DNA of 30,811 bases from CAZNVB01 sp964651495 (GTDB lineage: Bacteria; Acidobacteriota; Aminicenantia; Aminicenantales; UBA8522). Of this stretch, positions 9,207 through 15,824 are shown in pieces. The position numbers and the translations under genes are program-made. Each line of letters begins with the position of its first letter. Positions within the stretch are counted from its first letter, which is position 1. The notes under the pieces were generated by a model that saw nothing but the letters and a program-made list of their open reading frames with translations, did no database searches and was not told the DNA's origin. The DNA is taken from assembly GCA_964651495.1 (NCBI GenBank), contig CAZYWP010000018.1:1-30811 (forward strand), in the 5' to 3' direction.

Positions 9207-9233
9207 GCTCTTCGATCCCATCCTTTGTTCATT

Positions 9234-10178
9234 TTAGCTTTGATAAAGCTTCCCGATCCATTCCCATTCCCGCCGCAGCCCTTCGCGGAGGTCAGCCTGC
9301 GGGCGGAAGCCGAGGTCCCGGCCGGCTTTAGCGATGTCGGCAAAAGTGTGCAGGACGTCGCCTTTCTGCGGTTCCAGCCAGGTGATCTTGACCCGGCGCC
9401 GGCAGATCTCCTCGAGCAGAGGGAAGAGGTTCTCCAGTTTTTCCTGGTGCCCGCCGCCAAGGTTATAGACCTCCCCCGGACGGCCGTCCCGCCGGGCCGC
9501 CAGGCAGGCGGCGACGATATCATCGATATAAGTGAAATCCCTGGTCTGCCGGCCGTCGCCGAAAACGGTGATTGGCCTGTCCTCGGCGATCAATTTAAAA
9601 AATTTATGAAAGGCCATGTCCGGCCTCTGCCCGGGCCCGTAGACGGTGAAGAAGCGCAGGGAGACCGTCGGCAGGCCGTAGTTTTTAAAGTAGAGAAAAC
9701 AGAGCTGCTCGGCGGCCAGCTTGGTGACGCCGTAAGGGGAGAGGGGATGGAGCAGGTTGGTCTCGGACATGGGAAGCGTCGGGGTCAGCCCGTAGACAGA
9801 AGAGGACGAGGCATAAACGAATTTGTCGAGCGGCCTGGTCTTGGATGCTTCCAGCAGCTTCTGGGTGGCGTGGATGTTATTACTGATATAGACGGAAAAG
9901 CTCTCCCCCCAGCTCGACCGGACTCCGGCCTGGGCCGCTAAATGGTAAATCGCCTCGACTCCCTCCAGGATAGAGCCGAGGTCGAGGTCGAGGATATCCC
10001 GGTCCAGGAATTCGAAATTTTTCTGTCCCAGGAGAGGGGCCAGGTTCCGCTGCTTGATCCAGCGGGGATAAAAATCGGTGAAACAGTCCACGCCGATGAC
10101 GCGATCTCCCTGTTCGAGCAGACGGCGGCTGAGGTTGGACCCGATGAATCCGGCGGCTCCTGTGACGAGAATGTTCAT
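9234..10178 (-). CDS. NAD-dependent nucleotide-sugar epimerase/dehydratase (extended SDR)
   Basis: A 314-residue extended short-chain dehydrogenase. The N-terminal dinucleotide motif is TGAAGFIG (6-13), followed by the acidic GVDCFTDFY that selects NAD. HLAAQAGVR is at 79-87. The catalytic Ser is in ASSSSVYG (123-130), and Tyr149 and Lys153 are in SPYGVTK. RFFTVYGPGQRPDMAFHKF is a sugar-nucleotide binding element typical of UDP-glucuronate/UDP-glucose 4-epimerases. The exact substrate cannot be fixed from sequence alone; a UDP-glucuronate 4-epimerase-like activity supplying envelope polysaccharide or LPS is most likely. The start codon overlaps the rpe stop as ATGA. Confidence 0.9.
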   Translation of the reverse strand: MNILVTGAAGFIGSNLSRRLLEQGDRVIGVDCFTDFYPRWIKQRNLAPLLGQKNFEFLDRDILDLDLGSILEGVEAIYHLAAQAGVRSSWGESFSVYISNNIHATQKLLEASKTRPLDKFVYASSSSVYGLTPTLPMSETNLLHPLSPYGVTKLAAEQLCFLYFKNYGLPTVSLRFFTVYGPGQRPDMAFHKFFKLIAEDRPITVFGDGRQTRDFTYIDDIVAACLAARRDGRPGEVYNLGGGHQEKLENLFPLLEEICRRRVKITWLEPQKGDVLHTFADIAKAGRDLGFRPQADLREGLRREWEWIGKLYQS

Positions 10179-10843
10179 GGACGGTTGTGTCTCTCCCTGA
10201 TCTCATTCAGGCCGGCGATTGCTCCGGCGGGGTCGGGGGCGGCGAAGATGCCCGCGCCGACAACCAGGATTTCGGCTCCGTCCCGGATCAGGCTCTCCGC
10301 GTTGGCCGGGTTGATCCCCCCATCCACTTCGATGGGGAGTTCCAGTTCCTGTCCTTTGATCCAGGTCCGCAGCCGGACGATTTTCTGATGAGTGGCGGGG
10401 ACAAACTTTTGGCCGCCGAAACCCGGGTTCACCGACATGACAAGGATATAATCCAGCTCCTTGAGGATGTCGGTGAGAAGGTGGATGGGAGTGGCCGGGT
10501 TGAGCGCAATCCCGGCTTTCCGGCCGAGGTCTTTGATCAGAGTGATGTCCCGGTGGAGGTGGACGGAGGCTTCGATATGAATGGATATCCAGTCCGCGCC
10601 GGCTTCATGGAAAAGGGGGATGAAGAAACCAGGGTTCTCGACCATGAGATGGACGTCGAGCGGGAGAGGGGTCAGCTTCCTGATGGAGGAGACAAGCTGC
10701 GGTCCCATGGTCAGGTTGGGAACGAAATGGCCGTCCATGATATCGAGGTGGATCATGTCGGCGCCCGAATTCTCGACCAGCCGGACCGCCTCTCCGATCT
10801 TGGAGAAATCGGCGGACAGGATGGAAGGCGCTATTCTGATCAT
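10175..10843 (-). CDS. rpe: Ribulose-phosphate 3-epimerase
   Basis: Interconverts ribulose 5-phosphate and xylulose 5-phosphate in the pentose phosphate pathway; cytoplasmic TIM barrel. 222 residues, standard length. Diagnostic elements in order are IAPSILSADF at the N-terminus (Ser for substrate), MIHLDIMDGHFVPNLTMG (metal His/Asp), DVHLMVENP (metal His), NPATP, MSVNPGFGGQKF (phosphate loop), IEVDGGIN (metal Asp) and a C-terminal LVVGAGIF. Overlaps both neighbours by 4 bp (ATGA), so it is translated as part of a coupled unit with the PASTA protein and the SDR. Confidence 0.97.
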   Translation of the reverse strand: MIRIAPSILSADFSKIGEAVRLVENSGADMIHLDIMDGHFVPNLTMGPQLVSSIRKLTPLPLDVHLMVENPGFFIPLFHEAGADWISIHIEASVHLHRDITLIKDLGRKAGIALNPATPIHLLTDILKELDYILVMSVNPGFGGQKFVPATHQKIVRLRTWIKGQELELPIEVDGGINPANAESLIRDGAEILVVGAGIFAAPDPAGAIAGLNEIRERHNRP

Positions 10844-11559
10844 CGGCTCACCTCCAGAGCGATGAGGTTGCGCTTGGCAACTCCGAAGCCATGCGTCGGG
10901 AATTGCCTGATGATGACGCCCGAATCGAGGCCGGGGTAGTAGGAGTAGCGGACGTCGGCGACTTTGAAGCCCAGTGCGTTCAGCCGGGCGATGGCCGGCA
11001 GGGCTTTTTTTCCGATCAGGTCCGGCATGATGTACTTCGGCTCGATATCCCCCCGGCTCACCAGAAAATTGACCGGCGTGTTCCTCTTGACCTTCAGAGG
11101 GGACGGGGGGGGGTCCTGGGAAATGATGCGGCCGGCCGCATACTGGGATGTATGGATCTGGGAGATCAGACCTTTTTGCAGGCCGGCGTCGCTGAGGAGT
11201 CTGGAGGCCGCCTCCAGGCTCCGGCCGACGAGCCCGGGCACGTCCGCCATCTCGCTTCCGCCGCTGAGCGTGACCTTGACGGCCTTATTCACCCGGATTC
11301 TTGAGCGGGCCGGAGGCTCCTGGAGAACGACCCGGCCGCGGTCGAAGCGATCGCTGAACTGAACCCCCTTTTTCTGCAGGGAGAGCTTGACCCTGGCCAG
11401 ATCGGTCCGGGCCTCGGCAAGGGTCTTTCCCGTGAGGTCAGGGATGGAGACGATTTCCCCCCGCTTGATGAACTGGGATGTGAGTATCGCGGCGAGAAAA
11501 AAAACGATCAGGAAGAAGAGCAGGAATTGGCTATAACTGAGAAGTCTCGCTGCCAGCAT
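10840..11559 (-). CDS. Membrane-anchored protein with three PASTA domains
   Basis: About 239 residues from the ATG at 11559. This start gives a short basic N-terminus and one transmembrane helix (SQFLLFFLIVFFLAAILTSQF, about residues 10-30). Three PASTA domains follow at about 36-103, 104-172 and 176-239 (VSIPDLTGKTLAEAR; ADVPGLVGRSLEAASRLL; YIMPDLIGKKALPAIARLN). PASTA domains usually bind peptidoglycan or muropeptides on Ser/Thr kinases and PBPs, but no kinase or transpeptidase domain is present here. Topology predicts periplasmic PASTA domains. It is the first gene of a coupled unit with rpe. The role is unknown; a cell-wall scaffold or sensor is inference. Confidence 0.85.
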   Translation of the reverse strand: MLAARLLSYSQFLLFFLIVFFLAAILTSQFIKRGEIVSIPDLTGKTLAEARTDLARVKLSLQKKGVQFSDRFDRGRVVLQEPPARSRIRVNKAVKVTLSGGSEMADVPGLVGRSLEAASRLLSDAGLQKGLISQIHTSQYAAGRIISQDPPPSPLKVKRNTPVNFLVSRGDIEPKYIMPDLIGKKALPAIARLNALGFKVADVRYSYYPGLDSGVIIRQFPTHGFGVAKRNLIALEVSR

Positions 11560-11609
11560 GCTGCACGCACAACTCTCTGGGATCAGTCGTCTCTGTGAAT
11601 GACAAATAC

Positions 11610-11638
11610 AAAATAGCATATATAATGAACTAAGTAAA
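11610..11638 (-). promoter_or_regulatory. Possible promoter of the PASTA-rpe-bamD operon
   Basis: On the minus strand TTTACT (11638-11633) and TATTTT (11615-11610) are 17 bp apart in an AT-rich patch, with TGC just before the -10. It lies about 50 bp upstream of the PASTA start and is weaker than the other promoters in the window. Confidence 0.4.
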
Positions 11639-11727
11639 CTGCGGTGTCGTTCCAGAACTTGAAGATAGCACCCCGTCTTCATTCCCAATTGGTCAATATT
11701 GCATAAGATTAAAAAGGAGGGACGAGC

Positions 11728-11776
11728 CCCGACGGGTGGCGTGGTTCGGGGGTGAACCGTGACAGGACCCGTCGGG
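11728..11776 (+). repeat. Compact palindromic repeat (copy B)
   Basis: Perfect 10-bp inverted arms CCCGACGGGT (11728-11737) and ACCCGTCGGG (11767-11776) enclose a second stem, GGTTC / GAACC, around GGGGGT. The sequence is about 87-89% identical to both arms of the large element at 30456-30692 but lacks its insert. Similarity continues weakly to the right through GCCATTC.TTGA at the ltaE promoter. The rest of the 326-bp intergenic stretch (11560-11885) holds the two divergent promoters. Confidence 0.75.
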
Positions 11777-11820
11777 TATCTCTGCCGGCGTTATTGAGCC
11801 GCTTCGCAGGCCATTCTTGA

Positions 11821-11849
11821 TTGAGAACGGCTCCGCTTTTTTCTATAAT
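11821..11849 (+). promoter_or_regulatory. Predicted promoter of the threonine aldolase gene
   Basis: TTGAGA (11821-11826) and a perfect TATAAT (11844-11849) are separated by 17 bp, 37 bp upstream of the start codon and directly after repeat copy B. Confidence 0.6.
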
Positions 11850-11885
11850 GGAGCCGATTTTCACAATGAAGAGGAGATCCGACCG

Positions 11886-12917
11886 ATGAGCGAAATTTCC
11901 GATTTCCGCAGCGACACCGTCACCCGGCCGACCGAAGGCATGAGAAAAGCCATGGCCGAGGCTGCCGTCGGCGACGACGTCCTCGGCGACGACCCGACCG
12001 TTCTGCAGCTCGAGTCCCTGGCTGCAGAGATCATGGGGAAAGAGGCCGGGCTGTTCGTCCCCTCCGGAACGATGGGGAACTCCGTGGCCGTCAAAGTTTG
12101 GACAAGAGAGCTCGAGGAGGTGATCGTCGAGGCGAGGTCGCACATTTTCAACATGGAATCCACCCACCTGACTTTCATTTCCCGGGTGACTCCCCGGCCG
12201 CTTGCCTCCGGGCGGGGCGCCATGGACCCGGAGGAGGTCGAGCGGAATATCCGTCAACCTTCGGTCCATCTGCCGCGGACCTCGCTCATCTGTATCGAGA
12301 ACACCCACAATAACTGGAGCGGCGCCGTCCTCCCCCTCGCCAACATCAAGGCGCTGCGGGAGATCGCCGACCGGCACGGGATCAAGCTGCACATGGACGG
12401 GGCGCGGCTGTTCAATGCCAGCACGGCCTCCGGGGTCCCGGTGAAAGAGTACGCCGCCCTGGCCGATTCGGTCATGTTCTGCCTGTCCAAAGGCCTTTCC
12501 GCGCCCGTTGGCTCTCTGCTCGTCGGACCGCGCGACTTCATTGACTACGGCCGGCGCGTCCGCAAAGCCCTCGGCGGGGGGATGAGGCAGGTCGGCGTGC
12601 TGGCTGCGCCCGGGATCATCGCTCTGACCGAGATGCCCGGACGGCTGCACCAGGACCACAGGCGGGCCAAAGAGCTGGCCGCGGCCCTGGCCGGGATGCC
12701 GGGAATCAAGCTCGACCCTAAGGACATCGAAACCAACATCGTCATCTTCGGGTTTTCCCATCCCCGGGTTTCAATCTCCCGCCTCCTGGCCGAATTGCAA
12801 AGAAGGAAAGTGTTGGCACTTGCCTTGACGGGAGCGGTCAGGTTTGTCACGCACAAGGACATCGATGACGAAGACGTGGAGCGAGCCATCGCCGCCTGCG
12901 AAGAGATACTGAAGTAA
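11886..12917 (+). CDS. ltaE: Low-specificity L-threonine aldolase
   Basis: A PLP enzyme that cleaves L-threonine or allo-threonine to glycine and acetaldehyde; cytoplasmic. 343 residues from the ATG at 11886, preceded by GAGGAG with about 9 bases spacing. Upstream in-frame ATGs overlap the -35/-10 region and are rejected. Fold-type-I features: N-terminal DFRSDTVTRPT (4-14), VGDDVLGDDPT (28-38), PSGTMGN (59-65), His86 stacking over PLP in ARSHIFNMES, Asp171 in LHMDGARLFNA, and Schiff-base Lys202 in CLSKGLSAPVGS. Length and motifs match LtaE throughout. It is monocistronic with its own promoter and converges on the FeS oxidoreductase gene 42 bp away; no convincing terminator was seen in that gap. 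Confidence 0.95.
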   Translation: MSEISDFRSDTVTRPTEGMRKAMAEAAVGDDVLGDDPTVLQLESLAAEIMGKEAGLFVPSGTMGNSVAVKVWTRELEEVIVEARSHIFNMESTHLTFISRVTPRPLASGRGAMDPEEVERNIRQPSVHLPRTSLICIENTHNNWSGAVLPLANIKALREIADRHGIKLHMDGARLFNASTASGVPVKEYAALADSVMFCLSKGLSAPVGSLLVGPRDFIDYGRRVRKALGGGMRQVGVLAAPGIIALTEMPGRLHQDHRRAKELAAALAGMPGIKLDPKDIETNIVIFGFSHPRVSISRLLAELQRRKVLALALTGAVRFVTHKDIDDEDVERAIAACEEILK

Positions 12918-12959
12918 GGCTCGGGCTTGGGGTCGTCAGCACGCTGAGCAGCGCTGTTT

Positions 12960-14987
12960 TCAGGGGAGCTTTGGACCCAGCGATTCGGCCAGGAGCTGGG
13001 CGATGTCTTTGGCTTGAATATCGGCGCGCTCCTTGTCCTTGAGACCGTCCTGCAGCATGTTGAGGCAGAACGGGCATGATGTGGCGGCGGTCTTGGCGCC
13101 CGTCCGAATGATTTCATCCGTGCGCAGATGATTGATCCGCTGGCCCAGACGCTCGTCCGTCCACATCAGCCCCCCGCCGGCCCCGCAGCAGAAGCTGTGC
13201 TCGCGACTGTTCGTAAGCTCGATGAACTGGGAGGACGCCAGCCGGGAGAGTATCCGCCGCGGCTCGCGAATGATCCCGTTGTGCCTTCCGAGATAGCAGG
13301 AGTCGTGATAGGTCAGGCTGGCTCCGGGGTCGGCCTTGATAGACAGCCGTCCCTGCCTGATCAGAAGTTCAAGGAAAACCACATGAGGGAAGACCTCGAC
13401 CCGCGAAAGCCGCTCCCTGTCGGCCGCGGAGAATGCGGCGAGGAGACCAAGAAGACCGGGGTATTCGTTCTTGAAGGTGTTGTATCCATGCGGGCAGAAG
13501 GTGATGATCTTCCGGACGTCATAGCTTAGGAAGAGGGCCAGGTTTTCCCCGGCCAGGTTCTGAAACAGGTATTCATGCCCCAGCCGCCGCGCCGAGTCGC
13601 CGCAGCATTTCTCCTCGGGTCCGAGGATGGCAAAATCAACGCCGGCCGCGTTGAGGAGCGTCACCATGGCTTTGGCGACTTTGATTCCAGCTTCGTCGAA
13701 TGACCCGGCGCAGCCGACCCAGAGGAGATACTCGGCTTTCTTTTTGTCCCTCAATAACGGAACGTCCAGGGAGGCGGCCCAGTCCGCTCGCTTGGCGAAC
13801 CCGATTCCCCAGGGGTTAGAGTTTGTTTCCATATTCCGGAAGAAGGTGTTGAGCTCCTGCGGGAAACGGCTGTGCATCAGGACCTCGCTCTGCCGGACGC
13901 CGACGATCTTGCGGATATGCTCGATTTCTACCGGGCAGACGTGCTGGCAGGCGCCGCAAGTCGTACAGGTCCAGATTTCCCCCTCGCTGAAAGTCTCCGG
14001 GAACAGGGCGGGCAAGTCATCGCGCTTTCCGCCCAGCAATCGCCGCCTTTCCTTGAGCAGGTGCTTTTCCAGGTTAAAGAGGATCATCTTGGGCGAGAGC
14101 GGCTTGCCGCTCGTCGAGGCGGGACAAACATCCTGGCAGCGGCCGCACTCCATGCAGGCGAAGGAATCGAGGAAGTCCTTCCAGCTGAGGTCGACGGCCT
14201 TTTCCACGCCGAAGATCTCCGTTTTTTCGATGTCGAGGGGCGGGATCATGCGGCTCGAGCCGGGAGACCGGAAAAAAACATTGACCGGCCCGGTGAACAT
14301 GTGGAAATACTTGGAGTGGGGGACATAGGCGATAAACCCGAAGACGATCAAGATATGAAGCCACCAGGAGATGTGGAAATGAGAAGCGATAGCGCCCGGT
14401 GCCAAGCCGGCCTTCAGAATGCTCCTGGCCAGGAACTCTCCCAGGAAGGCCAGCCGAGCGCTCTCCGGATGGCCGGCGATGGCGAAGCCCTCAAAATAGA
14501 GATAGCTCAGCGTGACGGTGGTTAAAAGGACGTAAAGCAGGCCGGAATCGAAGAGCGAGGTTTGGTAGGCCTTGGGCCGGATGATGAACCGGCGGACGGC
14601 GAAAAAGGCAACGCCGGCCAGAACGAGGAGGGCGAAGACATCGACCAGAAAAGAAAAAAAGAGGCCGAACCCGGAGTTTCCGAACAGGTAGAATTCGTCG
14701 AAGAACCCCTCCAAGGTATGGTTGACGGTCATCGTATCAAAGGTCAGGGCGCCATAGAAGATGAAGACGTGCATCAGCCCGGTGAAGGCGCGCTCGTTCT
14801 TCAAGGTGCATTTCTGGAGGAAGACCTTGGCCACGGTATCGGCCAGCCTTTTGACCGGATCACCCCCCCGGCGTTCCGCCCGTCCCCGCCGCAGGATCCT
14901 TAAGCGGAGATACACCGGAAAGGCAAAGGCAGACGCAGTCGCCAGGATGATGAGCGAGAAGATGATTTTTTCCCAAGCTTGAAGCAT
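12960..14987 (-). CDS. Membrane FeS oxidoreductase, HdrD/EMO-like (ETF:menaquinone oxidoreductase type)
   Basis: A 675-residue fusion. Residues 1-240 form a NarI-like membrane domain with about 5-6 helices and several membrane histidines (H73, H90, H203, H205, H211, H224, H229) that could bind heme b. Two [4Fe-4S] ferredoxin motifs follow: C278/C281/C284/C288 in CMECGRCQDVCP, and C341/C344/C347/C351. Two CCG (HdrB/D-like) domains come next: C426, CC461-462 and C498; then C564, CC600-601, C638 and C641. This architecture is that of EMO-type proteins that pass electrons from ETF to menaquinone. No etfAB or acyl-CoA dehydrogenase lies in the window, so the donor is not shown. Oddity: the first CCG domain ends CPHGYN, with Gly501 where CxxC is usual. 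AAGGAGGG precedes the ATG, 12 bp after the upstream stop. Confidence 0.88.
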   Translation of the reverse strand: MLQAWEKIIFSLIILATASAFAFPVYLRLRILRRGRAERRGGDPVKRLADTVAKVFLQKCTLKNERAFTGLMHVFIFYGALTFDTMTVNHTLEGFFDEFYLFGNSGFGLFFSFLVDVFALLVLAGVAFFAVRRFIIRPKAYQTSLFDSGLLYVLLTTVTLSYLYFEGFAIAGHPESARLAFLGEFLARSILKAGLAPGAIASHFHISWWLHILIVFGFIAYVPHSKYFHMFTGPVNVFFRSPGSSRMIPPLDIEKTEIFGVEKAVDLSWKDFLDSFACMECGRCQDVCPASTSGKPLSPKMILFNLEKHLLKERRRLLGGKRDDLPALFPETFSEGEIWTCTTCGACQHVCPVEIEHIRKIVGVRQSEVLMHSRFPQELNTFFRNMETNSNPWGIGFAKRADWAASLDVPLLRDKKKAEYLLWVGCAGSFDEAGIKVAKAMVTLLNAAGVDFAILGPEEKCCGDSARRLGHEYLFQNLAGENLALFLSYDVRKIITFCPHGYNTFKNEYPGLLGLLAAFSAADRERLSRVEVFPHVVFLELLIRQGRLSIKADPGASLTYHDSCYLGRHNGIIREPRRILSRLASSQFIELTNSREHSFCCGAGGGLMWTDERLGQRINHLRTDEIIRTGAKTAATSCPFCLNMLQDGLKDKERADIQAKDIAQLLAESLGPKLP

Positions 14988-14999
14988 CAGCCCTCCTTG

Positions 15000-15824
15000 T
15001 CAAAAGGGAATGGCGATCCCCCAGACGAGTTTATAGAATGACTGCTTGTTTCCCGCCGGACTCGTCAGCCGGTCCCCCCAGAAGCTTCCTCCCATTGCGA
15101 ACTCCAGCCAGGGCGCGACCCGGAAGCGTAGGATCAGGTCGGCCAGCGCCGTCTCACCGGGACGGAAGACCCGCCTGGACTGCCAGATGACCTGGAGGCT
15201 TAGAGCGACGTAAGGGGAGAACGCGCCGCCGAGGCGGAGGCCGATTTCTTGTTCGAGCTTCTCGCCCGAGAGGTCGAGATGGGCCCGCTGGTTGGTGTGA
15301 TGGAAGAGCTGGATGAACGGTTCGATGACGAAACCCCGGCCCGGAAAGGGGAGGGCAAGGCCGATATAGTTCCGATTGGTGTAGAAGGGCTTACCGCGGA
15401 GGAGGCTGAGGTGGTCGGAATCGTGGTCTGAGTCATGCCCGACGATGAGGGCCAGATTGCGGAGGAGATCCTGGCGGAGAGAGAAGTGCCAGTCGAATTT
15501 CGTCCGCTTGCCGCCGTCGTCGTGGGTGACGAGCTGGGCATGGAGCAGCGTGCTCGGCGTGATCAGCCAGTAATCGTGAAAACCGAAGTTCCAGCGATCG
15601 TCCTCTCCGCTGAGGTCGTTGTAGCTGGGAAAAGTGGAGGGGGATTGGATCTGGCCGAATAATTCACCGTGCATGACGACTTTCCCGGTTGAGGTGAGGC
15701 TGTCCTTACTATCGAAGCGGCGGAAGAGGTAAAGCTCGTATCCATGGAGCGGTGTCCCGAGGACGAGGAGCAGGTGACCAATTACTACTATTCCGATCAG
15801 TTTTATAAATATTCTAGAATTCAT
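15000..15824 (-). CDS. Putative outer-membrane beta-barrel protein downstream of TonB receptor
   Basis: About 274 residues from the ATG at 15824; the frame upstream of it overlaps the receptor and is rejected. An N-terminal hydrophobic segment (IFIKLIGIVVIGHLLLVLG, residues 5-23) serves as a signal peptide. The mature part shows repeated amphipathic strands (DRWNFGFHDYWLITPSTLLHAQLV, KFDWHFSLRQDLL, GFVIEPFIQLFHH, SPYVALSLQVIW, FRVAPWLEFAMGGSFWG) and ends in WGIAIPF with a terminal Phe, as expected of a small outer-membrane barrel. A His/Asp-rich loop GHDSDHDSDH lies near the middle and could bind metal (inference). It overlaps the receptor gene by 11 bp and precedes the EMO-like gene by 12 bp. 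Family not recognised. Confidence 0.75.
   Translation of the reverse strand: MNSRIFIKLIGIVVIGHLLLVLGTPLHGYELYLFRRFDSKDSLTSTGKVVMHGELFGQIQSPSTFPSYNDLSGEDDRWNFGFHDYWLITPSTLLHAQLVTHDDGGKRTKFDWHFSLRQDLLRNLALIVGHDSDHDSDHLSLLRGKPFYTNRNYIGLALPFPGRGFVIEPFIQLFHHTNQRAHLDLSGEKLEQEIGLRLGGAFSPYVALSLQVIWQSRRVFRPGETALADLILRFRVAPWLEFAMGGSFWGDRLTSPAGNKQSFYKLVWGIAIPF

Noticed and set aside
8667..9941. A 424-codon open frame antisense to bamD and the sugar epimerase
   Set aside because: It spans two well-supported genes and their intergenic gap, with no family motif or ribosome binding site.
11640..11727. Outer stem and first hairpin of the composite repeat at copy B
   Set aside because: I looked for the reverse complement of the right flank and for a GGCCCTTCATC-like hairpin; only weak similarity was found, so copy B is called as the inner hairpin only.
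11709..12761. A 350-codon minus-strand open frame antisense to the threonine aldolase
   Set aside because: It is the shadow of ltaE, and its end lies in the repeat and promoter region.
12918..12959. Possible bidirectional terminator between ltaE and the EMO-like gene
   Set aside because: CAGCACGCTG and CAGCGCTG suggest a hairpin but pairing is imperfect and the T-run is only four bases.
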